Assembly: GCF_029338375.1 (NCBI RefSeq)
Contig: NZ_CP119804.1
Coordinates: 558,001-622,000 of the forward strand
DNA length: 64,000 bases
Direction of reading: 5' to 3'
Origin: Halorussus lipolyticus
GTDB taxonomy: Archaea > Halobacteriota > Halobacteria > Halobacteriales > Haladaptataceae
How positions within the stretch are numbered: the stretch's first letter is position 1; each line of letters begins with the position of its first letter. Of the stretch, positions 51,571-59,397 are shown one piece after another. The position numbers were made by a program, and so were the translations under genes. The notes below the pieces were generated by a model that was given only the letters and a program-made list of their open reading frames with translations, did no database searches and was not told where the DNA came from.

Positions 51571-52305
51571 GTGTGTACCCTCATCCTCGCGTGGCAGGTC
51601 TTCGACGGCACTCCGATAGCCGCGGCGGCGAACCGCGACGAAGCCACCGACCGGCCCTCACGACCGCCGGGGGTCCTCGACCGGGACCCGACCGTGGTCG
51701 CGCCGCAGGACGACGAGGCCGGCGGGACGTGGATAGGCTACAACGACGCGGGCGTGTTCGTCGGCGTCACGAACCGCCGGACCGACATCGAGGGCGAGCG
51801 TTCGCGGGGCCTGCTGGTCCGGGACGCACTGGCCCAGTCCAGCGCGGCCGAGGCCGCGTCGTTCGTCCGCAACGAACTCGCCGACCGGGAGTACGCCGGG
51901 TTCAACCTCGTCATCGCCGACGCCGACGAGGCCGGACTGCTGGAGTGGGACGGCGTTTTGCGAACCACCCACTTCAATCCCGGCGTCCACGTCGTCGTCA
52001 ACGAGGGCTACAACGGGGCCGCCGCGAAGGCGGCACGCATCCAGCAGTCCGCCCGCGCGATGCCCGAGATGACTGCCGAGGAGTGGCTTGACCGCGCTGT
52101 CGGCGTCCTGCGCGACCACGATGTCGGGGCCTGCGTCCACGGTGATGGGTACGGCACCCGGTCCTCGTCGCTGGTCGCCATCGACGCCGCCGACGACGGA
52201 CGCTACTGGTTCGCCGACGGCAAGCCCTGCGAGACCGATTACGCGGTCGTCTCGGCCGACGAGTCGGCGCAATCAGATGCTGACGACGCGGACGGTCAGT
52301 TTTAA
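51571..52305 (+). CDS. NRDE (TANGO2-like) family protein
   Basis: The protein is 244 aa of the NRDE/TANGO2 family, named for the Asn-Arg-Asp-Glu motif seen here in AAANRDEATDRPS. Other conserved parts: GGTWIGYNDAGVFVGVTNRR and FNLVIADADEAGLLEWDG. The start codon is GTG 51571, giving Met-Cys-Thr; Cys2 would be exposed after Met removal and could act as N-terminal nucleophile as in NTN hydrolases, which argues for this start. Some relatives are implicated in heme trafficking or lipid handling; the role here is unknown. Confidence 0.9.
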   Translation: MCTLILAWQVFDGTPIAAAANRDEATDRPSRPPGVLDRDPTVVAPQDDEAGGTWIGYNDAGVFVGVTNRRTDIEGERSRGLLVRDALAQSSAAEAASFVRNELADREYAGFNLVIADADEAGLLEWDGVLRTTHFNPGVHVVVNEGYNGAAAKAARIQQSARAMPEMTAEEWLDRAVGVLRDHDVGACVHGDGYGTRSSSLVAIDAADDGRYWFADGKPCETDYAVVSADESAQSDADDADGQF

Positions 52306-52330
52306 ACGCCTCGGGGTACGTATTCCGGGT

Positions 52331-52675
52331 ATGGCAGTATCCGAGAAGGACCTCACCGAGGCGGAGCGCGCGGGTCTCGAACTCGTCCGGGAGTCCGGCG
52401 GCATCCACCAGAGCGACTTCTGGAAGGAGTTGGGCGTCGATTCCCGGAAGGGGAGTCGCATCGTGGAATCGCTGTACGACAAGGGTCTCGTCCAGCGCGA
52501 GGAGACCATCTACGAGGGACACAACACCTATCTCATCACCCCCGCGGCGCGTGACCTCGACTTCTCGCTTCTGATGGCCGGGGACATGCTCTCGCCGTTC
52601 ATCGGCGAGGAGGAAGTTGACGCCGAAAGCGACGCCTTCTCGCAGTGGATTATGAACCTCGCGTACAGCGAGTAA
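52331..52675 (+). CDS. Winged helix-turn-helix transcription regulator
   Basis: The protein is 114 aa. Residues 8-75 form a winged helix (TEAERAGLELVRESGGIHQSDFWKELGVDSRKGSRIVESLYDKGLV, then a wing with EETIYEGHNTYLITPAA), close to the DUF7343/MarR-like group. The C-terminal 35 residues (GDMLSPFIGEEEVDAESDAFSQWIMNLAYSE) are an acidic helical tail. TTTTAAAC at 52300-52307 lies about 27 bases before ATG 52331, so the gene has its own leaderless promoter although it closely follows the NRDE gene. Confidence 0.85.
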   Translation: MAVSEKDLTEAERAGLELVRESGGIHQSDFWKELGVDSRKGSRIVESLYDKGLVQREETIYEGHNTYLITPAARDLDFSLLMAGDMLSPFIGEEEVDAESDAFSQWIMNLAYSE

Positions 52676-52688
52676 ACCGGTCTCGCGG

Positions 52689-53477
52689 TCAGTCGGATTC
52701 TCCGGTCGCTTCTTCGTCGGCCGACTCGTCTTTTTCCGCGTCGGAGTCCGTCTCCACCGCGGGCAGTCGCCGGACCACCAGCGCGGGCGTCACCGATTGG
52801 GTCGATACCTGTTCGGACACCTCGCCGAAGAACAGTTCCCGGACTGAGGGCTTGCTCTCGCCCATCACGACCAAATCGGCCTCGCCCGCCGTCGCCACGA
52901 GCGTCTTGATTGGCGTCTCCGAGACCACAATCTCCTCGGCGATTCTGTCGGCGGCGATGCCCGACTCGACCAGCGCCTCTCTGGCCCGATTCACGAGTTC
53001 CTGCCCGGCCTCGCGCTCGTCGTCCGACTCGGCGACGTGATAGAGCGTCACGTCGGCCCCGGTGGCTTCGAGGACGCCGGCCACCAGCGCAATCACGCGC
53101 TCGACGTTGACCTCGCCCCGGAGCGGGACCAGCACGTCCGCGATTTCGGTCGCCGGGTTGTTCAGCAGGACGGCGTCGCAGGACTCCTCGACCGCCACGC
53201 GCTCGAAGGTCTGTTTCGGTTCGTGGGTGAACACCATCCGGGTCTCGACCCGGCCGCCCGCCTCCTCGAACATCGCCACGAGGTCGGCCAGTTCGGACTG
53301 CATTCGCTCCTCGAACTGCATCCGGGCCTGTCCCGGCGCGGTCTGCTCCGGGATTTCGTGATAGCCGACCAACTCGACTGGGACGCCAGACAGGGCCTCG
53401 ACCAGCGCGGGAGCGAGGCTTTCGCCCTCCAGCACCGCCAGCGGGACCAACACTTTGGGTTCGTCGGGGACGCTCAT
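52689..53477 (-). CDS. Tandem UspA domain protein
   Basis: The protein is 262 aa with two universal-stress-protein domains (residues about 6-115 and 120-240). The second domain has a nucleotide-binding end, [22 protein letters not shown], a variant of the GxxGx9G(S/T) pattern; the first lacks it ([17 protein letters not shown]). The C-terminal 25 residues are acidic. ATG 53477 overlaps the stop of the upstream permease gene by four bases, so the two are co-translated. Such domains often regulate or accompany APC transporters. Confidence 0.88.
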   Translation of the reverse strand: MSVPDEPKVLVPLAVLEGESLAPALVEALSGVPVELVGYHEIPEQTAPGQARMQFEERMQSELADLVAMFEEAGGRVETRMVFTHEPKQTFERVAVEESCDAVLLNNPATEIADVLVPLRGEVNVERVIALVAGVLEATGADVTLYHVAESDDEREAGQELVNRAREALVESGIAADRIAEEIVVSETPIKTLVATAGEADLVVMGESKPSVRELFFGEVSEQVSTQSVTPALVVRRLPAVETDSDAEKDESADEEATGESD

Positions 53478-54916
53478 AGCGCACCCCGCAGTTGCACGTC
53501 AGAGGCGTACACCTGATACCATACGCCAGCGCCGACCATGATACTGACGCCCACGACCTGTGAGAGGGGTTGCATGAACGCGAGAAGTCCGAAACTCGCT
53601 ATCGCGCCCAGAACCGGCACGAGGGGATACCCCGGCACCGTGAACGAGGGGTCGTACCACTCGGGGTCCGAGCGCCGCAGGCGAATCAGCGCAACACAGA
53701 TGAGACCGTACATCACCAGATGGAGGAACGAGGCCACCTCGGCCAGCACCTCGACCCGACCGATGGCGACCAGCAGGAGGACCGGTCCTCCCGCCAACAG
53801 GAGCGCGACGTGAGGAGTCCCCCACCGAAGGTTGACCTCGCTCGCCCGCCGGGGGACCAGCGCGTCCCGACTCAGGGCGTAGAGCGCCCGCGACGAACTC
53901 AGAATAGAGGCGTTCGCGCTCGACACGGTAGCCAACAGGCCCGCCAGTAGGATAGCGACCGCACCCGCGTTCCCCAGCAACTCCCGCGCCACCGCGACGA
54001 TGGCCGTCTCGCCGAACGCCGCAAGCCTCGCACTCCCGAACGCGCTGGTCGCCACGAAGATTGTCACGACGTAGAGCGCCCCGACTGCCACCACAGAGCC
54101 GACCATCGCCAAGGGCAGATTCCGAGAGGGCGACTTAATCTCGCCCGCGACGGTCGCCACCTGCGCGAAGCCCAGATACGAGGTAAATACCAACGCGGCG
54201 GTCGTTATCACCGGAAACGGCCCGAAGGGCAGGAAGGTCTCGGGCGCGGACTCCCGGCCGAACACCCCGAGCGCGTCGAAGACGCCGTAGGTCAGAAACC
54301 CGACGAGGACCACGATGAGGAGACCGACCACCGCGTTCTGGAACTTCGCGGCGTTCTCGGTCCCGGTGATGCTGACCGTGGTCAGGAGCGCGCCGAACAC
54401 CAACGCCAGCGGCGTCACCGGCCCGATACCCCCGAAGGAGACGCCCACCTCGGCCAGCGTGGCCACCGCGTACTGGCCGAACCCGACGAGGTAGAACGCC
54501 GAGGCGAAGACGAGTCCCAACCAGACGCTCAGGCCGACGACGGCCCCGAACGCGGCCCCCATCGCCCGCGAGACGAAGTAGTAGCCCCCGCCGCTCCGGG
54601 GCATCGCGGTCGCCAACTCGGCGGTCGGCAGGGCCACCAGCAGGGCGATGACGGCCCCGATGGCGAACGACAGCGCCGCGGCCGGGCCTGCCTCTCCAGC
54701 CGCGAGACCGGGAAAGACGAAGATACCCGCGCCTATCATCGTCCCCACGCCGATGGCGATACCCCCGCCGAGACCGATGGTGCGCTCCAGTTCGACGCCG
54801 CCCTCGTGGACGGTGGCCTCGTCTGTGGTTTCGCCCTCCTCGGGGTGGATTCCTTCTTCTGTAACCTCGTCTGCCGGAGGAGAGGGTTCAGGAGTCGGTT
54901 CTGCGGGGTCGCTCAT
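53474..54916 (-). CDS. APC family amino acid permease
   Basis: The protein is 480 aa. An acidic N-terminal tail of about 45 residues precedes 12 membrane helices. The first is [23 protein letters not shown], the typical APC helix-1 motif with its unwound glycines. The fragment [17 protein letters not shown] in helix 3 also fits. It should import an amino acid or related amine with H+ or Na+. The gene is joined to the UspA gene by a four-base overlap, a common haloarchaeal pairing. The substrate cannot be deduced. Confidence 0.93.
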   Translation of the reverse strand: MSDPAEPTPEPSPPADEVTEEGIHPEEGETTDEATVHEGGVELERTIGLGGGIAIGVGTMIGAGIFVFPGLAAGEAGPAAALSFAIGAVIALLVALPTAELATAMPRSGGGYYFVSRAMGAAFGAVVGLSVWLGLVFASAFYLVGFGQYAVATLAEVGVSFGGIGPVTPLALVFGALLTTVSITGTENAAKFQNAVVGLLIVVLVGFLTYGVFDALGVFGRESAPETFLPFGPFPVITTAALVFTSYLGFAQVATVAGEIKSPSRNLPLAMVGSVVAVGALYVVTIFVATSAFGSARLAAFGETAIVAVARELLGNAGAVAILLAGLLATVSSANASILSSSRALYALSRDALVPRRASEVNLRWGTPHVALLLAGGPVLLLVAIGRVEVLAEVASFLHLVMYGLICVALIRLRRSDPEWYDPSFTVPGYPLVPVLGAIASFGLLAFMQPLSQVVGVSIMVGAGVWYQVYASDVQLRGAL

Positions 54917-54970
54917 GGGGGCTAGACAACGCGGAGTGACAAATGATTGGGGTCAGAACTACCCCGCCGT

Positions 54971-55111
54971 CTATTTACTTGGGTCCGGCATCGAGACGCC
55001 TTCGACGCCTTCCATTGTCTCGTCGTAGAACTCCAGTTCGACCTCGATGTCGTCTTTCTCGGGGTTGAGTACGGACTTTTGCGAGGTCGCATCGGAGTTC
55101 GAGGTTCCCAT
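54971..55111 (-). CDS. Small acidic protein (46 aa) of unknown function
   Basis: The frame begins at ATG 55111 (MGTSNSDATSQKSVLNPEKD) and ends at TAG 54971. The product is highly acidic in its second half (IEVELEFYDETMEGVEGV) with haloarchaeal codon use. The box TTTTTATCTC (complement of 55135-55144) lies about 28 bases before the ATG, the expected spacing for a leaderless promoter. It stands between gatA and the permease gene on the same strand. No family recognised. The promoter fit and composition make it a likely gene missed by simple length limits. Confidence 0.6.
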   Translation of the reverse strand: MGTSNSDATSQKSVLNPEKDDIEVELEFYDETMEGVEGVSMPDPSK

Positions 55112-55186
55112 ATCGCTCACTCTTTCTATGTTTCGAGATAAAAACCGGTAGAGAGAAATCAGTCAAAGAGCGAGGAGTTCGCAAAA

Positions 55187-56458
55187 CTACTGCTCTACTG
55201 CACTTCCGACGCGGATAATCTCGTCCTCGCCGAACGCCGGGCCGATGAACTGAATCCCGACCGGAAGCCCGTCTGTCTCGCCCGCAGGCACCGAAATCGC
55301 AGGGAGGTCGGCCAGATTCACCGGGACGGTGTTCGCGTCGGCGAGATACATCTGAAGCGGGTCGTCCAGACTGTCGCCCATCTCGAACGGCGGGGTCGGC
55401 ATGGTCGGACTCGCCAGCACGTCCACCGACTCGAAGGCCTCGTCGAAGTCCTGCTTGACCCACGCTCGGGCGTCCTGAGCCTGCTTGTAGTACTTGTCGT
55501 GGTAGCCAGCAGAAAGGGCGTAGGTGCCAAGCAGGATGCGGCGCTTGACCTCCTCGCCGAAGGCCTCTCGGGAGTTGCTGAAGGCCTCGTTCCAGTTGCC
55601 GTCGAACCCGCCCGATTGGCCGTAGCGCACGCCGTCGAAGCGTGCGAGGTTCGAGGAGGCCTCCGACATCGCAATCACGTAGTAGGCTTCCACCGCGTGT
55701 TCGACCGAGGGGAGCGAGACCTCCTCGACGGTCGCGCCCTGTTCGCGGAGGTCGTCCAGCGTCTCCTCGAAGCGTTCTTTCACGCCCTCGTCTGCACCCT
55801 CCACGAGTTCGGTGGGGACGCCGATGGTGGTGCCCTCCACGTCGCCCGTGGCGGCGCTGGCGTAGTCGCTGTCTTCGCCTTCCTCGCGGGTCGTGGCGTC
55901 GTGTTCGTCGGGACCGCTGATTACGTCCAAGAGTTCGGCGGCCTCCTCGACAGTCGGCGCGAGCGGGCCGATTTGTTCGAGGCTGTTGGCGTAGGCGACC
56001 AATCCGTAGCGCGAGACGAGTCCGTAGGTGGGCTTGATGCCGACGACGCCGCAGAAGGCGGCCGGGTTGCGGATGGAGCCACCGGTGTCGCTACCGAGCG
56101 CGAGGTCGGCCTCGCCGGCGGCGACTGCCGCGGCGCTTCCGCCCGAGGAGCCACCGGGGACGTGGCCCTCGGCAACCGGGTTGGGCGCTGGGCCGAATGC
56201 CGAGGTTTCGGTGGTCGAACCCATGCCGAACTCGTCCATGTTGGCCTTGCCGACGATGGTCGCGCCCGCGTCTTTCAGGGCTTCGACCACGGTGGCGTCG
56301 TAGGGCGGCACGTAGTCTTCGAGCATCTCGGAGGCGCAGGTCGTCCTGACTCCTTCGGTGCTGATGTTGTCCTTGACCGCAATCGTCTTGTCGGCGAGGA
56401 GACCGTCGTCGTCGCCCTCGATGGTCTCCTCGGTGATGAAGATGTTGTCTGCGCTCAT
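55187..56458 (-). CDS. gatA: Glutamyl-tRNA(Gln)/aspartyl-tRNA(Asn) amidotransferase subunit A
   Basis: The protein is 423 aa of the amidase family, releasing ammonia from glutamine for transamidation of misacylated tRNA. The catalytic Lys lies in LADKTIAVKDNIS, and the Ser-cisSer-Ser region in VPGGSSGGSAAAVAAGEADLALGSDTGGSIRNPAAF. The start MSADNIFITEETIE is usual for haloarchaea, which lack the long N-terminal part of bacterial GatA. gatC lies seven bases upstream on the same strand; gatB is not in the window. Confidence 0.96.
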   Translation of the reverse strand: MSADNIFITEETIEGDDDGLLADKTIAVKDNISTEGVRTTCASEMLEDYVPPYDATVVEALKDAGATIVGKANMDEFGMGSTTETSAFGPAPNPVAEGHVPGGSSGGSAAAVAAGEADLALGSDTGGSIRNPAAFCGVVGIKPTYGLVSRYGLVAYANSLEQIGPLAPTVEEAAELLDVISGPDEHDATTREEGEDSDYASAATGDVEGTTIGVPTELVEGADEGVKERFEETLDDLREQGATVEEVSLPSVEHAVEAYYVIAMSEASSNLARFDGVRYGQSGGFDGNWNEAFSNSREAFGEEVKRRILLGTYALSAGYHDKYYKQAQDARAWVKQDFDEAFESVDVLASPTMPTPPFEMGDSLDDPLQMYLADANTVPVNLADLPAISVPAGETDGLPVGIQFIGPAFGEDEIIRVGSAVEQ

Positions 56459-56465
56459 GGGTGGA

Positions 56466-56744
56466 TTACGAGACGTTCGGTCCCTTGAAGTAGCCGTCCT
56501 CGGTCTCCGGTGCGTTCGAGAGCGCGTCCTCTTGGCTGAGAGAGTCGCGCACTTCGTCCTCGCGCATCACGTTCACGAGGTCGGACTCGCGCTCGACCTC
56601 GGGCACCTCTTCGAGGGTCTCGAAGTAGTCGAGGATGTCCGCGAACTGGTCGGTGAATCGCTCGACCTCGTCGTCGTCGAGGCCGACCCGCGCGAGGTCG
56701 GCGACGTGACGGACCTCCTCGGGACCGGGAGACGTGTCGCTCAT
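56466..56744 (-). CDS. gatC: Glutamyl-tRNA(Gln)/aspartyl-tRNA(Asn) amidotransferase subunit C
   Basis: The protein is 92 aa. It contains EEVRHVADLARVGLDDDEVERFTDQFADILDYFETLEEV, the GatC helical signature, and a C-terminal part (LSNAPETEDGYFKGPNVS) that threads between GatA and GatB. It stabilises the GatCAB complex. The start is ATG 56744 (MSDTSPGPEEV); longer in-frame starts are non-family. It is the first gene of gatC-gatA with seven bases between the two. Confidence 0.95.
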   Translation of the reverse strand: MSDTSPGPEEVRHVADLARVGLDDDEVERFTDQFADILDYFETLEEVPEVERESDLVNVMREDEVRDSLSQEDALSNAPETEDGYFKGPNVS

Positions 56745-57034
56745 ACCTGTAGAGTCGCCACGGACCGGCGGTAAGGGTTTCGATACCGACCCCACAGAAC
56801 TGGTATTAAAGGTTGCCGAATGCGGGGCTAACTGGAGTGTCGGAATACGGCCGACTGAGACGCCACAGATGGCAGGCACCGCCCGAAGCTTGAAATCGGA
56901 GAAACCGGTCGTTGCCACAGTCTTTAAGTAGAGACGGCCGTTACTAGAGTACGTCTTCTGAACCCCGGTATCCCACCGTCCCGTCCGCGGAGTACTGCCC
57001 TATCTACCGATGGCTGTCTCGCTACACTTCCACC

Positions 57035-58003
57035 ATGACCGAAACACGCACTCGAACCCACACCGACGAGCAGACGACCGACGAAACGGAGCGTGAACAC
57101 GAGGAGAACCGCTGTCCGGAGTGCAGTGGGAACCTCGTCAGCGACGACGAACGCGGGGAGACCGTCTGCGCGGAATGCGGCCTCGTCGTAGACGAGGACC
57201 AAATCGACCCCGGTCCGGAGTGGCGGGCCTTCGACGCCAAGGAGAAGGACCAAAAGAGCCGGGTCGGCGCGCCCACTACGAACACGATGCACGACAAGGG
57301 CCTCTCGACCAACATCGGCTGGCAGGACAAAGACGCCTACGGCAACTCCCTCGGCTCTCGCCAGCGCGAGAAGATGCAGAGGCTCCGCAAGTGGAACGAG
57401 CGGTTCCGCACGCGGGACTCCAAGGAGCGGAATCTCAAGCAGGCCCTCGGCGAAATCGACCGGATGGCGTCGGCGCTCGGCCTGCCGGACAACGTTCGGG
57501 AGACGGCCTCGGTCATCTACCGCCGGGCGCTCGACGAGGACCTCCTGCCCGGACGGTCCATCGAGGGCGTCGCCACCTCTGCACTCTACGCCGCCGCGCG
57601 GAAGGCCGGCACCCCGCGGAGTCTGGACGAAATCAGCAACGTCTCGCGGGTCGAGAAGGACGAAATCGCCCGGACCTACCGCTACGTGGTCCGAGAGCTG
57701 AGCCTCGAAATTCAGCCCGCGGACCCCAAGAGCTACGTCCCGCGGTTCGTCTCGGACCTCGGCGTCAGCGACGAGGTAGAGCGCCGAGCGCGGGACCTGC
57801 TGGACACCGCCACCGAGAAGGGCATCCACAGCGGCAAGTCGCCGGTCGGTCTGGCCGCGGCCGCCGTCTACGCCGCCGCCCTGCTGAGCAACGAGAAGGT
57901 GACCCAGAGCGAGGTCAGCGACGTATCCGACATCAGTGAAGTCACGATTCGGAACCGGTATCACGAACTCCTCGAAGCGAAAGAGGACACTATCGCGCCC
58001 TAA
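57035..58003 (+). CDS. tfb: Transcription initiation factor IIB (TFB)
   Basis: The protein is 322 aa. After a 26-residue acidic tail comes the zinc ribbon (CPECSGNLVSDDERGETVCAECG) and the B-finger/linker (PEWRAFDAKEKDQKSRVG, LSTNIG). Two cyclin repeats fill the rest (about residues 125-215 and 220-310), with KSPVGLAAAAVYAAALLSNE near the C-terminus. It binds the BRE and TBP at promoters and recruits RNA polymerase. Haloarchaea code several TFBs, so this is one of a set; the particular paralogue cannot be named. A CTTTAAG box at 56932-56938 would give a leader of about 75 bases. Confidence 0.96.
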   Translation: MTETRTRTHTDEQTTDETEREHEENRCPECSGNLVSDDERGETVCAECGLVVDEDQIDPGPEWRAFDAKEKDQKSRVGAPTTNTMHDKGLSTNIGWQDKDAYGNSLGSRQREKMQRLRKWNERFRTRDSKERNLKQALGEIDRMASALGLPDNVRETASVIYRRALDEDLLPGRSIEGVATSALYAAARKAGTPRSLDEISNVSRVEKDEIARTYRYVVRELSLEIQPADPKSYVPRFVSDLGVSDEVERRARDLLDTATEKGIHSGKSPVGLAAAAVYAAALLSNEKVTQSEVSDVSDISEVTIRNRYHELLEAKEDTIAP

Positions 58004-58244
58004 CTCGCTGTTTTTGTCGCGTCAGTCGCGGGGAAGATGAGCCGTTTGGCAAGTGGAAATATAATTGTTTGTTTGAGAAATGTATTTATGTCCTATGGAA
58101 TGGTCTAATTATGTCTGCCGGTGGCAAGGGGGCTATCTGTCGGCGGTTATTCTCGACGGTGACTGACTATCGCACTGGCGACTCGTGGTCAGAGGCCGCA
58201 AGTCGTCTCACCGGGCGGGTTTTTCCGAACGCGAAGGTACTTGC

Positions 58245-58253
58245 TTTTTATAT
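58245..58253 (+). promoter_or_regulatory. TATA box of the low-GC gene, followed by GGAGGT at the start
   Basis: TTTTTATAT lies about 25 bases before ATG 58274. GGAGGT (58268-58273) directly abuts the ATG, too close to act as a normal Shine-Dalgarno site. Confidence 0.55.
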
Positions 58254-58273
58254 CTCTGACATAAGGCGGAGGT

Positions 58274-58747
58274 ATGGCAGACGACATCTTCCGAATCACC
58301 GTTGACGAACCAAATTACAGTCGCGTCCTCGGAACCCCGCCTGAAGACTCACTTTTGGAAGATGCAGGTCTACTCGACTTCCGCCAATCGCGGCTCTGGG
58401 CGCAGAAAGGCTCCGAGGAGGGAGAGCAGGTATACGCCGCGATAGAATCCGGCGATGGACTCCTCTTTTATAAAGTACAACGCGGACACGCAGAAGATGA
58501 GGGTCGGTACGTCGGCGTTGGACGTGTCGGAGAAACGAAGCGACTGACCGAGGAGCAAGCAGAAACGCTGTTTCACACGCCGCTCGCTCGACTCGCCTAC
58601 ACCGTTACCGACTTCGAGCCGATTTCGAAGTCGATTGTAGACGTAGAAACGGTCCTTGGCTACGGTTCGTATCCCCAGAGTAGTCATCGGGTGACTGATG
58701 ACCGGTACAGCTCCGTAGATTCGGCTTTACAGACGCTATCAGAATAG
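58274..58747 (+). CDS. Protein of unknown function, possible PUA/EVE-like domain
   Basis: The protein is 157 aa. The central part, EQVYAAIESGDGLLFYKVQRG followed by GRYVGVGRVGETKRL, resembles the strands of PUA-like/EVE-type domains found in some nucleic-acid readers and restriction proteins, but I would not press this. The remaining sequence (YTVTDFEPISKSIVDVETVLGYGSYPQSSHRV) has a hydrophobic core and no catalytic motif. Its GC content is visibly lower than that of all neighbours, with codons ending in A or T more often (Arg CGG/CGA mixed, ACT, GAT, TTT). That suggests recent acquisition. It lies between tfb and a NUDIX gene and has its own promoter. Confidence 0.65.
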   Translation: MADDIFRITVDEPNYSRVLGTPPEDSLLEDAGLLDFRQSRLWAQKGSEEGEQVYAAIESGDGLLFYKVQRGHAEDEGRYVGVGRVGETKRLTEEQAETLFHTPLARLAYTVTDFEPISKSIVDVETVLGYGSYPQSSHRVTDDRYSSVDSALQTLSE

Positions 58748-58801
58748 GCTCCGCGACTTCAGACCGTAACTCGCAAATTCCGACCCTCCTTGTCCTCCGA
58801 C

Positions 58802-59278
58802 ATGGAGACTACCCGCCACTTCACCGCGACGACCTACGTCGTCAACGACGGCGCGCTCGCCCTGCACTACCACGACCGACTCGAAATGTGGCTCTCGCCC
58901 GGCGGCCACGTGGACCGCGACGAACTCCCGCGAGAGGCCGCCCGCCGGGAGGTCCGCGAGGAGACCGGCCTCGACGTGGACCTCCTCGAACCCGAAACCT
59001 CCGTCCCGGTCGAAGCGGGCAGGGAACTCCCGCCCGCCGAACACGTTATGCTATTCGACATCAACGTCCACCCCGACGGCGAGGTCGGCCACCAGCACAT
59101 CGATTTCGTCTACTTCGCCGAGGCCGAGGACCGCGACATCGCTCCCGAGGGCCACGACGAGGCCGACGCCGACGAATGGGTCTGGTTCACGCCCGAGGAC
59201 CTCCGGACCGACGACGAACTCACCGAGGAGGTCGTCCAAATCGGCTTGGAAGCTATCGAGGCGGTCGGCACGCGCTAA
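58802..59278 (+). CDS. NUDIX hydrolase
   Basis: The protein is 158 aa. The NUDIX box is complete: GGHVDRDELPREAARREVREETG (Gx5Ex7REUxEExGU), which binds the divalent metal and splits nucleoside diphosphates linked to another group. The N-terminus METTRHFTATTYVVNDGALALHYHD gives the first strands. An upstream in-frame TTG is ignored. The C-terminal part EWVWFTPEDLRTDDELTEEVVQIG is a family feature. The substrate (NTP, NDP-sugar or other) cannot be read. It follows the low-GC gene with 54 bases between them. Confidence 0.9.
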   Translation: METTRHFTATTYVVNDGALALHYHDRLEMWLSPGGHVDRDELPREAARREVREETGLDVDLLEPETSVPVEAGRELPPAEHVMLFDINVHPDGEVGHQHIDFVYFAEAEDRDIAPEGHDEADADEWVWFTPEDLRTDDELTEEVVQIGLEAIEAVGTR

Positions 59279-59397
59279 CCGGGCGAGACACCCTGACAGT
59301 CGAAGTCGTCGGTTGGTCGGTTCGGAAAATAGTTGTGAAGAATACATTTTTTCACATCATAAAAGATATTAATATTGGGCAATTCTGGGATTTCGTC

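Noticed and set aside
58069..58305. Plus-strand frame of 78 codons before the low-GC gene
   Set aside because: It needs a TTG start and would cover the TATA box and start of the gene at 58274. The sequence has no family likeness.
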